Assembly: GCF_036452155.1 (NCBI RefSeq)
Contig: NZ_JAWJZY010000003.1
Length of the DNA stretch: 64,000 nucleotides
From: Sorlinia euscelidii
Lineage (GTDB): Bacteria; Pseudomonadota; Alphaproteobacteria; Acetobacterales; Acetobacteraceae
Direction: 5' to 3' (one strand)
Made by a program: the position numbers and the translations under genes. Numbering within the stretch: the first letter of the stretch is position 1; the number at the start of each line of letters is the position of its first letter. Below are positions 25,656-32,962 of this stretch, piece by piece. The notes beneath the pieces are model-generated. The model worked only from the letters and a program-made list of their open reading frames with translations, did no database searches and was not told the origin of the DNA.

Positions 25656-26357
25656 TCATTTCCACTGCCATTTACCCACCACGCGCCCAAAGATGCGAAC
25701 TCCGTTCAGCGCTTGTTCGCACGCTTTGTAGGCTTGATTGATGCTGGAAACGCGCAATTTCACGGGTATTCCATCTCCGAAAATCACTTCGACCCGTTTC
25801 AAAATGAGCCCGAATCCGTCCCACAAAAAGTAGATCCCTGGAGGCGAGGGTGCAACTTGAGAACGATCAACCAGGATGCGTTCGCCTGCCTGATATTCCG
25901 GCTCTGCGCTGTCGCCCGCGACTCTCACGATCGCGAGCGAGTCCAGATTTTTGAGAAAGCCCGAAGCAAAGCTTCGAGGAAGCGTCCAATGGTCGATAGC
26001 GTGCAGGCCGTCTTTTTCCCGACCGCTATTGAGGAGATTTTCGCTCCATGCTGCCGAAGCATCATATTCCTAGATCTGAAGCTTGCGAGAAGCCATTCGA
26101 CTTTTTCTTAATCCTTCGAATGCCCGATCAACGCTCCGGTTTTTCGGGACTGACCGAAAGCTGTCCGGAGAAACGCTAAAATATGCACCAAGCTTGTCAC
26201 GCTCAGTCTCGCTTAATTAGCGAGGTGAGCCGCGATTGATGAACTGATGCAGGTAGGCGTGGTTACGCCCGATAGCCCGAGAGACGGAAGCGAGATTAGT
26301 CCCGCGCTTCGCAACCAGTTAAAGAAGATGAATCCGGGCCTGATCAAGCTTTGACAT
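25656..26357 (-). pseudogene. S24-family phage repressor with three in-frame stop codons
   Basis: From ATG 26357 one frame of 233 codons runs to 25656 without frameshift but with TAA at codon 13 (26321), TAA at codon 47 (26219) and TAG at codon 96 (26072). The N-terminus shows the HTH pattern LASVSRAIGRNHAYLHQFI followed by NRGSPR. The C-terminal part is a LexA/CI-type S24 peptidase: VRVAGDSAEPEYQAGERILV with Ser of GDSA as nucleophile, then LILKRVEV with the Lys general base. Only the peptidase part could be made from internal starts such as GTG 25928. Its promoter side faces the operators at 26.4 kb. It was probably the original prophage repressor. Confidence 0.85.
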
Positions 26358-26416
26358 GCCTCATGATGCCACCATGAATAGGAAAATCACAACGTGGCGT
26401 TACCCCAACGCAGAGA

Positions 26417-26472
26417 ATTTGCTACGAATAGTCGCAAATTAGCTTGACTTCGAACTGCTACCAACGGTAGCA
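26417..26472. promoter_or_regulatory. Two palindromic operators and rightward early promoter
   Basis: ATTTGCTAC-N5-GTCGCAAAT (26417-26439) is an inverted repeat with one mismatch per arm. TGCTACC-AAC-GGTAGCA (26456-26472) is a perfect one. Between them TTGACT (26444-26449) and TAGCAA 18 bases later form a promoter whose -10 box lies in the second palindrome, the same layout as at the 24.8 kb switch. The sites lie between the broken S24 repressor gene and the rightward gene at 26,499. Confidence 0.7.
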
Positions 26473-26498
26473 ATAACTCATCTTTCACGGAGGATGAG

Positions 26499-26915
26499 AT
26501 GTCATCGCTTGTTCCGAAGAATTATTTTAAAATTTCGCCCGACGTCATTGACCCGCAACCCTCCGTGAGGCCGGGCTGGCACGATCTTACCCGTTACTCG
26601 CCCGCCATCGGCGACGTGTTTGTCCGCTATGAGGACGGCCATATTGACGTGGCCCCCGCATGGCTGCTTTCGCGTTACGGCGAGCTCTATGATGAGGTCG
26701 TGGCCTTCCGTCCGCTTCCCGCGGCTCTCGATGACCGATGGATACCCTTCCATGAGGGCAAACCAGGTGAGGGGGAGGAGTGCCTCGTCCTCTGGGTCGA
26801 TGAAATCCGGCCGGATCGGTGGTGCAATGGTGCGTTTCAGCACACCGGCAATTTCAGCCCCGTGCCCCGCGCCTGGATGAGCATCGCCGAGGCGTTGGGG
26901 GAGGTGGCGCCGTGA
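26499..26915 (+). CDS. Phage early protein with DUF551-like C-terminus
   Basis: 138 residues, with GGAGG upstream of ATG 26499. The N-terminal part (GWHDLTRYSPAIGDVFVRYE) is not recognised. The C-terminal part, RWIPFHEGKPGEGEECLVLW and VPRAWMSIAEAL, resembles DUF551, a small domain common in phage early regions. It is the first gene of the rightward early operon and lies under the palindromic operators. Confidence 0.65.
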   Translation: MSSLVPKNYFKISPDVIDPQPSVRPGWHDLTRYSPAIGDVFVRYEDGHIDVAPAWLLSRYGELYDEVVAFRPLPAALDDRWIPFHEGKPGEGEECLVLWVDEIRPDRWCNGAFQHTGNFSPVPRAWMSIAEALGEVAP

Positions 26916-27106
26916 CCTTTCAGATCTTTTATCCAGAAATCGCACATCAACGCGCCGCCTTGGCGCGAAGCTGGCACGCTCTCAATGATGCACCGCCGCG
27001 CGAGCGCCGCCGGTTACTCAATTGGCTTGCCCGCCGCGAGCTCAAGCGGCGTTACGATGCTTTGGCGCACGCCATATCTGAGTGTGAAGCCTATGACGCC
27101 AAATGA
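26912..27106 (+). CDS. Small phage protein (64 aa)
   Basis: GTG 26912 overlaps the TGA of the preceding gene (GTGA). The product is a basic, all-helical protein (PRERRRLLNWLARRELKRRY, DALAHAISECEAYDAK). No family is recognised. Its place in the rightward early operon before the excisionase-like gene suggests a regulatory or recombination accessory role. Confidence 0.5.
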   Translation: MTFQIFYPEIAHQRAALARSWHALNDAPPRERRRLLNWLARRELKRRYDALAHAISECEAYDAK

Positions 27107-27290
27107 AATCATCTTCATAAGCGGCGCCTATCTGGGCCTCGAAATCGCCGTAATGTCCGCTCTTTACCAAATGATTATGCGGATATTCGGCGCCACTTCA
27201 GCGGGCGAGGGAGGGGGGAATGAGCTATCAATCCTACCCGCCGAAAATGATGTCGGCGACGTCCGCGGCCCGTTATCTCGATATCTCTGA
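27093..27290 (+). CDS. Possible small membrane protein (65 aa)
   Basis: ATG 27093 lies inside the end of the previous gene. Residues about 5-30 (IIFISGAYLGLEIAVMSALY) could be one membrane helix. The C-terminal half overlaps the excisionase-like gene in another frame. It could be a small phage membrane peptide or a chance frame. Confidence 0.35.
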   Translation: MTPNEIIFISGAYLGLEIAVMSALYQMIMRIFGATSAGEGGGNELSILPAENDVGDVRGPLSRYL

Positions 27291-27474
27291 ACTGCATTTT
27301 CGCAATGCGGTGCGTCCGGCCTTGAGGGCGATCCGAATTGGCCGATCCGTCCGCTTTTATCGTGAAGATATCGATGCTTACGTCGAGAAACTGAGTCAGA
27401 GAGAGACGAACGTTGAGCAAGGTGAGGATTCGGTCTCGAATGTCATCTCACTTGACGACATTTTATGCTTCTGA
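27220..27474 (+). CDS. Excisionase-like MerR/HTH_17 DNA-binding protein
   Basis: 84 residues. SATSAARYLDISELHFRNAV then IRIGRSVRFYREDIDAYV is the winged-helix pattern of HTH_17/AlpA and excisionase proteins. It overlaps the integrase start by ten bases, so the two are translated together. The expected task is to direct integrase toward excision by bending att DNA. Confidence 0.78.
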   Translation: MSYQSYPPKMMSATSAARYLDISELHFRNAVRPALRAIRIGRSVRFYREDIDAYVEKLSQRETNVEQGEDSVSNVISLDDILCF

Positions 27475-28649
27475 AGCTTAAATATCTTCAAACAGTTAAA
27501 GATCGTTGTGGCGGTTATCGCACCTATTTTCGTCGCAAGGGCCATCCCAGCCTCCGCCTGCCCGATAAAAACCACCCGAACTTTTTATCCGCTTATCACA
27601 ACGCCCTCGCAGCGTCGGAAAAGCCGCGTGAAATACCGACCTTGCCGCATGACACGCTCGACCAATGTATTTCCGCCTGGATGAGGTCGCCGCATTTTCA
27701 AGGGCTGCGCGCGTCAACGAAAAACACCTATCGAAACATCCTGACGCGCATCCAGAAAGAGGCTTTCGCGCAATTTAAGCTTAAGGATTTCGAGCGTCGG
27801 CATATCCGCAAAATCCGCGACAGAATTGCGGATCGACCCGCCGCCGCCAATCGTGAACTGAAACTGCTACGGGCCATTTTTCGCTTCGCCATCGATGAGG
27901 AATTAATTGCGACCGACCCGACATTCGGTATCAAATTGTTGAGGGAGGCGCAGGAGGGGCAGCGTAGCTGGTCGGAGGAGGAAGTCGCGCAATATCTCGC
28001 TTACTGGGGTGAGGGGACAAAGCAGCGGTGCGCGCTCCTCCTCATGCTTTATACGGGTCAACGGCGCGGCGACATTGTGCGTCTCGGTTGGCGACATGTT
28101 GATGGGGATTATCTCAGATTCACTCAGGAAAAGACGGGCACGAGCCTTGCTATTCCTATCCTGCCACCTCTCAGGACGGCGCTCAATCTTTGCCCGAAAT
28201 GTCATCCGAGCTTCCTGACGGCGGAAAGGCTCCGCCCGAAGCCTTACAGTGCCAACGGATTTTACAATAATTTTGTCGATTGGGTCCGCGCCGCCGGTCT
28301 CTCCTCAGCCCTGACGCCCCACGGACTCCGAAAAACCGCAGCGACGCGCCTCGCGGAAGCGGGCTGCACACCCCACCAGATCGCCGCAATCACCGGCCAT
28401 AAAACACTCTCTGAAGTGTCCCGCTATACGAAACAGGTCAGCCAGGAACGTATGGCGGATGAGGCCTTCCGGGCTTTGAGTAGGAGGGGGGATGAGTGGG
28501 ACAACTCATTTATGAGCCTTAATCATGATGAAGCCGATACCAATGGAGATCAACGTTGTTGCGAAGCCGCAGATCTTCGCCGCAATTTTGAAAGACGATG
28601 CAGCTTTACCACTAGGGTCAAGCACCATCTCTTTGAAATCACTCTTTGA
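27465..28649 (+). CDS. Tyrosine recombinase, prophage integrase
   Basis: 394 residues. The N-terminal arm-binding and SAM-like core domains are followed by the catalytic residues: Arg in LYTGQRRGD (about 205), HGLRKTAATRL (about 290), GH in ITGHKTL (about 313) and the nucleophile Tyr in SRYTKQ (about 322). The last 40 or so residues after RRGDEW are atypical and overlap the opposite-strand cargo gene by 144 bases. It should integrate into the nearby tRNA-Cys. Confidence 0.92.
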   Translation: MLLKLKYLQTVKDRCGGYRTYFRRKGHPSLRLPDKNHPNFLSAYHNALAASEKPREIPTLPHDTLDQCISAWMRSPHFQGLRASTKNTYRNILTRIQKEAFAQFKLKDFERRHIRKIRDRIADRPAAANRELKLLRAIFRFAIDEELIATDPTFGIKLLREAQEGQRSWSEEEVAQYLAYWGEGTKQRCALLLMLYTGQRRGDIVRLGWRHVDGDYLRFTQEKTGTSLAIPILPPLRTALNLCPKCHPSFLTAERLRPKPYSANGFYNNFVDWVRAAGLSSALTPHGLRKTAATRLAEAGCTPHQIAAITGHKTLSEVSRYTKQVSQERMADEAFRALSRRGDEWDNSFMSLNHDEADTNGDQRCCEAADLRRNFERRCSFTTRVKHHLFEITL

Positions 28650-29834
28650 CAAAAAGCTGTAGATTTGGGTGCGCCAAACTCCCTGTCGGTCCTCTTGAAA
28701 AGCAATGAATTTTAATCCTGTATAGATAACCGTCCAGACGTAAATGCAGGCGATCATCAATATGGGCACGATAAGAATGAAAGGCGTTTCGACAGTAATA
28801 CGAGCCGCCACTGCACCGAGCACGGCCCATAGGGCTGACGCGACAGCCTGAGCTACTTGTCGGGAAGCGTCTCCAATTTTGCTCATTTCCTCAATCAAGG
28901 CTTTCCGCAGATCGGCCAGCGCCTTTAGATTGTCGGCGCTCATTTTAGCCACCAACATCTGGTAAGCAATTTTGGCACCATCCAACGCTTCAGCTGACGA
29001 CTCTTTGATGCACGCGACCGCGTCAGTTTTGCCGACTCCGTTGCGTGCTAGCTCCGAGGAAAAAAGTGTATGTCTAACCTCTGCCTCGCGATCTGACTCG
29101 TAAACCCATCGGCCAGCAGCCTGAAGATTCTCAAAATTTTTTTCGTCTAAGCTGGTTTCGAGCTCGAAGTCACTCTTGAGCATTTTTAACGCCAAACGTG
29201 GAGTTCCCTTGAATACGTAGGATTCAGTTTCTTCATCAATCTCATTCGCTAGGGACAGCAGGATAGCTCGTGTAGAATAACTGGCCCACAGTTTAAATTG
29301 GACAGACTCGCCCCAGCTCGCCGGGTCGGACAGGAGCCAACATTCGATAGATTGAGGTACTTTGCGTTTCGAGGAGTACTCTCGCACGAGCTTGCGTGGA
29401 TTACAAAAGGAGACCGAGCCCCTCCTGGGATCTCGGGACGCCCCGTAAGGAACAAATTGTGTGCTTTCCGTAGAAATTATCTCGTCTAAACCGACCACGA
29501 CGACGAGATCCGCTTTCGTAGGACTATTAAGCCAGTCTCTAAATCCTGCCGTAGACAAGAAAAGGATTTCTCCTGACGCGCAACTGGGTTTCTGCACGCT
29601 TACCCGATACGGACATAATGCCTCCATAATGTCCGGGATTTCACAAGCAGAGTCAGCACCATCATATACAGAGAGTGTCCAACCGACTTCTTGAAAGCTG
29701 CCTGCAATTTCTCTTGCCAAATCCGCGGATAGATTAGCAAGCGTTATATGTTCCGTTCTTTCGCTGACGACGATTCCTTCAATGCAGCAGCGATTTAACT
29801 TCGAGGCGAGCATTTTCAGGGAGGACTCGGACAT
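28506..29834 (-). CDS. Unrecognised protein with C-terminal membrane anchor (442 aa)
   Basis: Second gene of a two-gene cargo operon; ATG 29834 (AAGGTGA upstream) lies 56 bases inside the first gene, so translation is coupled. Residues 1-320 are soluble and not recognised, with an ADLVVVVGLDEII strand near 105-120 and several Trp and Cys. Residues about 330-346, 352-374 and 420-440 are hydrophobic and would form two or three membrane helices, the last at the very C-terminus. A soluble sensor part plus membrane helices is a common layout of abortive-infection effectors, but no known family is identified. The region is near 42-45% GC, lower than the phage genes. Confidence 0.6.
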   Translation of the reverse strand: MSESSLKMLASKLNRCCIEGIVVSERTEHITLANLSADLAREIAGSFQEVGWTLSVYDGADSACEIPDIMEALCPYRVSVQKPSCASGEILFLSTAGFRDWLNSPTKADLVVVVGLDEIISTESTQFVPYGASRDPRRGSVSFCNPRKLVREYSSKRKVPQSIECWLLSDPASWGESVQFKLWASYSTRAILLSLANEIDEETESYVFKGTPRLALKMLKSDFELETSLDEKNFENLQAAGRWVYESDREAEVRHTLFSSELARNGVGKTDAVACIKESSAEALDGAKIAYQMLVAKMSADNLKALADLRKALIEEMSKIGDASRQVAQAVASALWAVLGAVAARITVETPFILIVPILMIACIYVWTVIYTGLKFIAFQEDRQGVWRTQIYSFLSKSDFKEMVLDPSGKAASSFKIAAKICGFATTLISIGIGFIMIKAHK

Positions 29835-30843
29835 TAGTCACCTTTTTGGTGCAAATTGTTATGATCTCTCCGCCTTCATCAGTGGGCTCTCGATGGATCG
29901 TCTCGGCAGGGGCGCCCTCACGATACAAAATGTTGACGCCCTCACAGGTCTCCAGTCTTTGATATGAAGGCCTCCTGAGAATTGTTCGGTTTGGCTTGAA
30001 CGACAATCCCTCTAACTTGAAGCTTTTTAACTTGCGCCGCAAACACTGTTCAAAACGGTTGATCTTTCTCTCGTCGTCTGGATGATCCGCGCCAGATAAT
30101 ATGGCGTCGAGCGTGGCGTCATCATCTATCGTTCGATCAGCCAAATGTGCTTTTGCTCGATTGAACGCTGCTTTAACGTCGTTCCCAGGCAAAAGAGAAG
30201 AGCATTCAGTCAAAGTTTCGAGGACAAGCTTTACAACTTCCTTTGTTAGTTGCTCGTCGCTCCTTTCCTGAGACGCATCCAGATATTTCGCAAAGTAATC
30301 TCCGATATTCGTATTCGATTTTATCCGATCATATGCACTGAGAGATGAATTCGCTTTTCCGTCAACCACTTTGATCAAGGCTGATTTCTGCACGGCTCGT
30401 TTACCAGCGACTATAGCGCGCGTTATCAACCTAAAGCGCGTTTCCCCGCTACCACCGACTTGTTCAAGTGCTTTTTCATAATCAAATTTTATGAGGCTGA
30501 AAATCTTTACCCTATCATCATCAGTTGCAAGCTCGAAAATGAAAAAGGCGCCATCTATACTCGTCTTACTATGTAATTTTGCAAATGCTTTGGATAAATT
30601 CTGCGCACCGGTATTGAAGTCGTCCTCACACCTCGCAATCCGTTCAATCTGATCCAGAGTCGAGGATGTTTCGGAAAATCTGAAGTTTGCGTCGATATTG
30701 GTTTTCCGAATTTGGCTTCTCAAAAATTCGTCTTCTTCCAACTGACTCGGGGGCTGAGGCACGAATTCATTTTCGCCCACAATGTGGAGCGCCGCGTTAA
30801 CTATGCGCAGACAGTCCAATTCAGCTTCCGCAAGAAATCCCAT
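29779..30843 (-). CDS. NA37/YejK-like nucleoid-associated protein (tentative)
   Basis: 354 residues from ATG 30843 (GAGG nine bases upstream). SIDGAFFIFELATDDDRVKI followed by FSLIKFDYEKAL, then YDRIKSNTNIGDYFAKYLDA and SDEQLTKEVVKLV resemble the order of segments in the NA37 (YejK/NdpA) family: a GGFVLF-like strand, a short lysine-containing stretch and a GxxxxDFF helix. NA37 proteins bind DNA and associate with the nucleoid. The match is by eye and distant. It precedes the membrane protein in one operon. It may sense DNA or DNA-bound factors for the partner; that is inference. Confidence 0.5.
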   Translation of the reverse strand: MGFLAEAELDCLRIVNAALHIVGENEFVPQPPSQLEEDEFLRSQIRKTNIDANFRFSETSSTLDQIERIARCEDDFNTGAQNLSKAFAKLHSKTSIDGAFFIFELATDDDRVKIFSLIKFDYEKALEQVGGSGETRFRLITRAIVAGKRAVQKSALIKVVDGKANSSLSAYDRIKSNTNIGDYFAKYLDASQERSDEQLTKEVVKLVLETLTECSSLLPGNDVKAAFNRAKAHLADRTIDDDATLDAILSGADHPDDERKINRFEQCLRRKLKSFKLEGLSFKPNRTILRRPSYQRLETCEGVNILYREGAPAETIHREPTDEGGEIITICTKKVTNVRVLPENARLEVKSLLH

Positions 30844-30879
30844 CTTTATTCCTCTTTCAGAATGTCGAAAGGTGCGCAA

Positions 30880-31085
30880 ACCGCAGCATCAGAGCCTCAA
30901 ACGGCGCTACGAAGAGTGAGCTCGGCCGAACTTATCGTGGTTTGAGAGCGACAAATAACAGCTCGGCGGGAGTTCAATCGTTGATCGTCATTGATTGCAT
31001 TATGAAGACAAACTGTAAAACAGCGCATCCAAAACTGTAAAACAATTTCCTAAAGTGCTGAAAAACCCGCATTTTTTTAACAAGG
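30880..31085. other. Spacer between cargo operon and tRNA-Cys
   Basis: No gene. It must hold the leftward promoter of the cargo operon and the integrase arm region near the attachment site. A 13-base direct repeat lies at 31010-31044. No strong promoter match was found by eye. Confidence 0.5.
31010..31044. repeat. 13-bp direct repeat near the attachment site
   Basis: AAACTGTAAAACA occurs at 31010-31022 and again at 31032-31044, 22 bases apart, about two helical turns. Direct repeats a short way inside the prophage from the crossover site are typical integrase arm-type sites. Regulatory sites for the cargo operon are the alternative. Confidence 0.55.
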
Positions 31086-31159
31086 TGGAGGTCCGGGCGG
31101 GAATCGAACCCACATTGACGGATTTGCAGTCCGCTACATAGCCATTCTGCCACCGGACC
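31086..31159 (-). tRNA. tRNA-Cys (GCA)
   Basis: A 74-nt cloverleaf including an encoded CCA: acceptor arms GGTCCGG and CCGGACC pair fully, the anticodon loop is CTGCAAA with GCA at 31127-31125, and the T arm has GTTCGATTC. Discriminator U is as expected for Cys. The 3' end faces the prophage, making it the likely integration target; the tRNA appears intact after integration. Confidence 0.96.
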
Positions 31160-31344
31160 TCGGCTGTGGCGCCTATATCTCTTTATCTCCCGCCACACGT
31201 CAAGGGCAAAACGCAGTGATCATGAAGGGGGACGCCTTTTTCATTTTCCTAAATCGGCGGGCGTAGTATGTTCTCACTCTCGCTATGGTGGGTTGCTTTG
31301 TAGCGGGTTATGCTGGGTGACGGACATAGGGGCACGACAGGATC

Positions 31345-32811
31345 ATGATGCGCGCGGTAAAGCCGACCACGTCAATTAGTCTGGGACTTTTGGCAATATG
31401 CAGCTCAGGGACCGCGCTGGGGCAAACCTATGACGGCGCGGGCGCGCCGAAATTCATTCCCCATACTTTGCAGGAAGCCCTCGCATCGGCTTATCTCACA
31501 AATCCCACCTTGCAGCAGGAGCGCGCCAAGCTTCGTGCGACGGATGAGCAGGTGCCGGAAGCCCTGGCGGGATGGCGCCCGACCATTCAGGCCAATCTTG
31601 CCGGCAGCTATTATAAAGGTTTCAATGCTTACGGGGCGCAGTCTGCGTCACCCGGTTCCCCCTTCGGTACGCCAGCTTCAAACCGATCCTATGCGACGCC
31701 TGGTTATTCTGCCGGTGTGACCATCCAGCAGCCGATCTACCAGGGTGGTAAAACCACCGCGAAAACGCATCAGGCTGAGAACACCGTCCGCGCCGAGCGC
31801 GCGCAGCTTATCGCGACGGAGCAACAGGTTTTTCTTGATACAGTTGATGCTTATATCGGCGTGGTGCAGGCGGAGCAGCTTCTTCAGATCAACATGAATA
31901 ATAAACGCGTCCTCTCACAACAGCTTGAGGCGACACGTATCCGTTTCCGCGATGGTGAAATCACCAAGACGGATGTCGCGCAGGCGCAGGCCGCCGTATC
32001 CTATGCTGAAGCGAATCTCCGCAATGCGGAGGGCAGTTTGCAGGCGGCGCAGGCGACTTATCTTCAGGTCGTGGGTATTCCCGCCGCGCCAAACCTCAAA
32101 GCGCCGCAGCCTCTCATCATCCCGTTGAAGAATGAAGCTGAAATCGTGCGCATGGCGGGGGAAAACAGCCCGAACGTCATCAACTCCCTTTTCACCCAGG
32201 CGGCGAAGAGGGATGCTTTTTCGGTCGCGATGTCGGCGCTGATGCCGCAGATTTCCGCAACCGCGGCCTATCAGCGCGTCAAAAATCAGGGCTATGGCAG
32301 CCTTGAAACCGACAATAAATACGCTTTGTTGACGTTGTCCCTTCCGATTTACCAGGGTGGCGCGGAATATGCGGCCGTGCGCGAGGCGCGGCAGGAATAT
32401 CTGGCGGCGCGCCGTGCAACCGATGTGGAACGTCGGCGCGCCGCGCAGCTTGCGTCAGCGAACTGGCAGCAGATGCGTGCCTATCGTGACTCCCTCACCA
32501 GCAATCGTGAGGCGATTTACGCCAACGTCGTTGCTTTGGACGGGATTGAACAGCAGGCCGTCGTGGGCACAGCGACGACATTTGCCGTTCTGCAACAGCA
32601 GCAGACACTTTTACAATCTCAGACAGCCCTTATCCAGAATCTTGCCGGGCTCGTGAAGTCATCCTACACGGTTGCCGCCGCAATCGGACGCCTCACCGCC
32701 GCTGATCTCAAAATCAATGTGCCGCTTTATGATGAGAAGGCCTATTACAAAGCCGTGAGGCATAAATTATGGGGTATCAGCGACGTCGCCACCCAGCAGC
32801 CAGGCCGTTAA
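31345..32811 (+). CDS. tolC: TolC-family outer membrane efflux protein
   Basis: 488 residues. A signal peptide (LGLLAICSSGTALGQ, cut near residue 26) precedes two OEP repeats typical of TolC: TLQEALASAYLTNPTLQQER and QPIYQGGKTTAKTHQAEN in the first half, LPIYQGGAEYAAVREARQEY in the second. It should form a trimeric channel across the outer membrane for drug efflux pumps or type I secretion. No inner membrane partner is adjacent, so it is probably shared. A terminator follows. AGGA precedes the first of two adjacent ATG codons. Confidence 0.88.
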   Translation: MMRAVKPTTSISLGLLAICSSGTALGQTYDGAGAPKFIPHTLQEALASAYLTNPTLQQERAKLRATDEQVPEALAGWRPTIQANLAGSYYKGFNAYGAQSASPGSPFGTPASNRSYATPGYSAGVTIQQPIYQGGKTTAKTHQAENTVRAERAQLIATEQQVFLDTVDAYIGVVQAEQLLQINMNNKRVLSQQLEATRIRFRDGEITKTDVAQAQAAVSYAEANLRNAEGSLQAAQATYLQVVGIPAAPNLKAPQPLIIPLKNEAEIVRMAGENSPNVINSLFTQAAKRDAFSVAMSALMPQISATAAYQRVKNQGYGSLETDNKYALLTLSLPIYQGGAEYAAVREARQEYLAARRATDVERRRAAQLASANWQQMRAYRDSLTSNREAIYANVVALDGIEQQAVVGTATTFAVLQQQQTLLQSQTALIQNLAGLVKSSYTVAAAIGRLTAADLKINVPLYDEKAYYKAVRHKLWGISDVATQQPGR

Positions 32812-32886
32812 AGCCATCAGGCCCGGTGGATCACGTCGCACTCTGATCAACCCGCACCCATTATTAACGCTTTATCCATCCCGACA

Positions 32887-32919
32887 CCGGTTTGCAGGGT
32901 GCCATAAACGGGTTTTTTT
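32887..32919 (+). terminator. Terminator after tolC
   Basis: CCGGTTTGCA-GGG-TGC...AAACGGG can pair with one mismatch and a small internal loop and is followed by seven T. It lies between the tolC-type gene and valS. Confidence 0.65.
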
Positions 32920-32962
32920 GCTATGGGCTCGCTGTTAACATTGCCCACTCTATAGGTATGCC

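Larger units (their letters stand above)
1..31085. mobile_element. HK97-like siphovirus prophage, one end outside window
   Basis: A contiguous set of phage genes runs from the tape measure at the window edge to the integrase, with a tRNA-Cys just beyond. Late genes read leftward and integration and early genes partly rightward. The integrase lies on the tRNA side and the tRNA 3' end faces the prophage, which is the usual geometry for tRNA-directed integration. The other attachment site must lie left of position 1. The broken repressor gene, a truncated antitoxin and three AT-richer cargo islands suggest a partly decayed or domesticated element. The exact right boundary within the tRNA is inferred. 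Confidence 0.9.
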
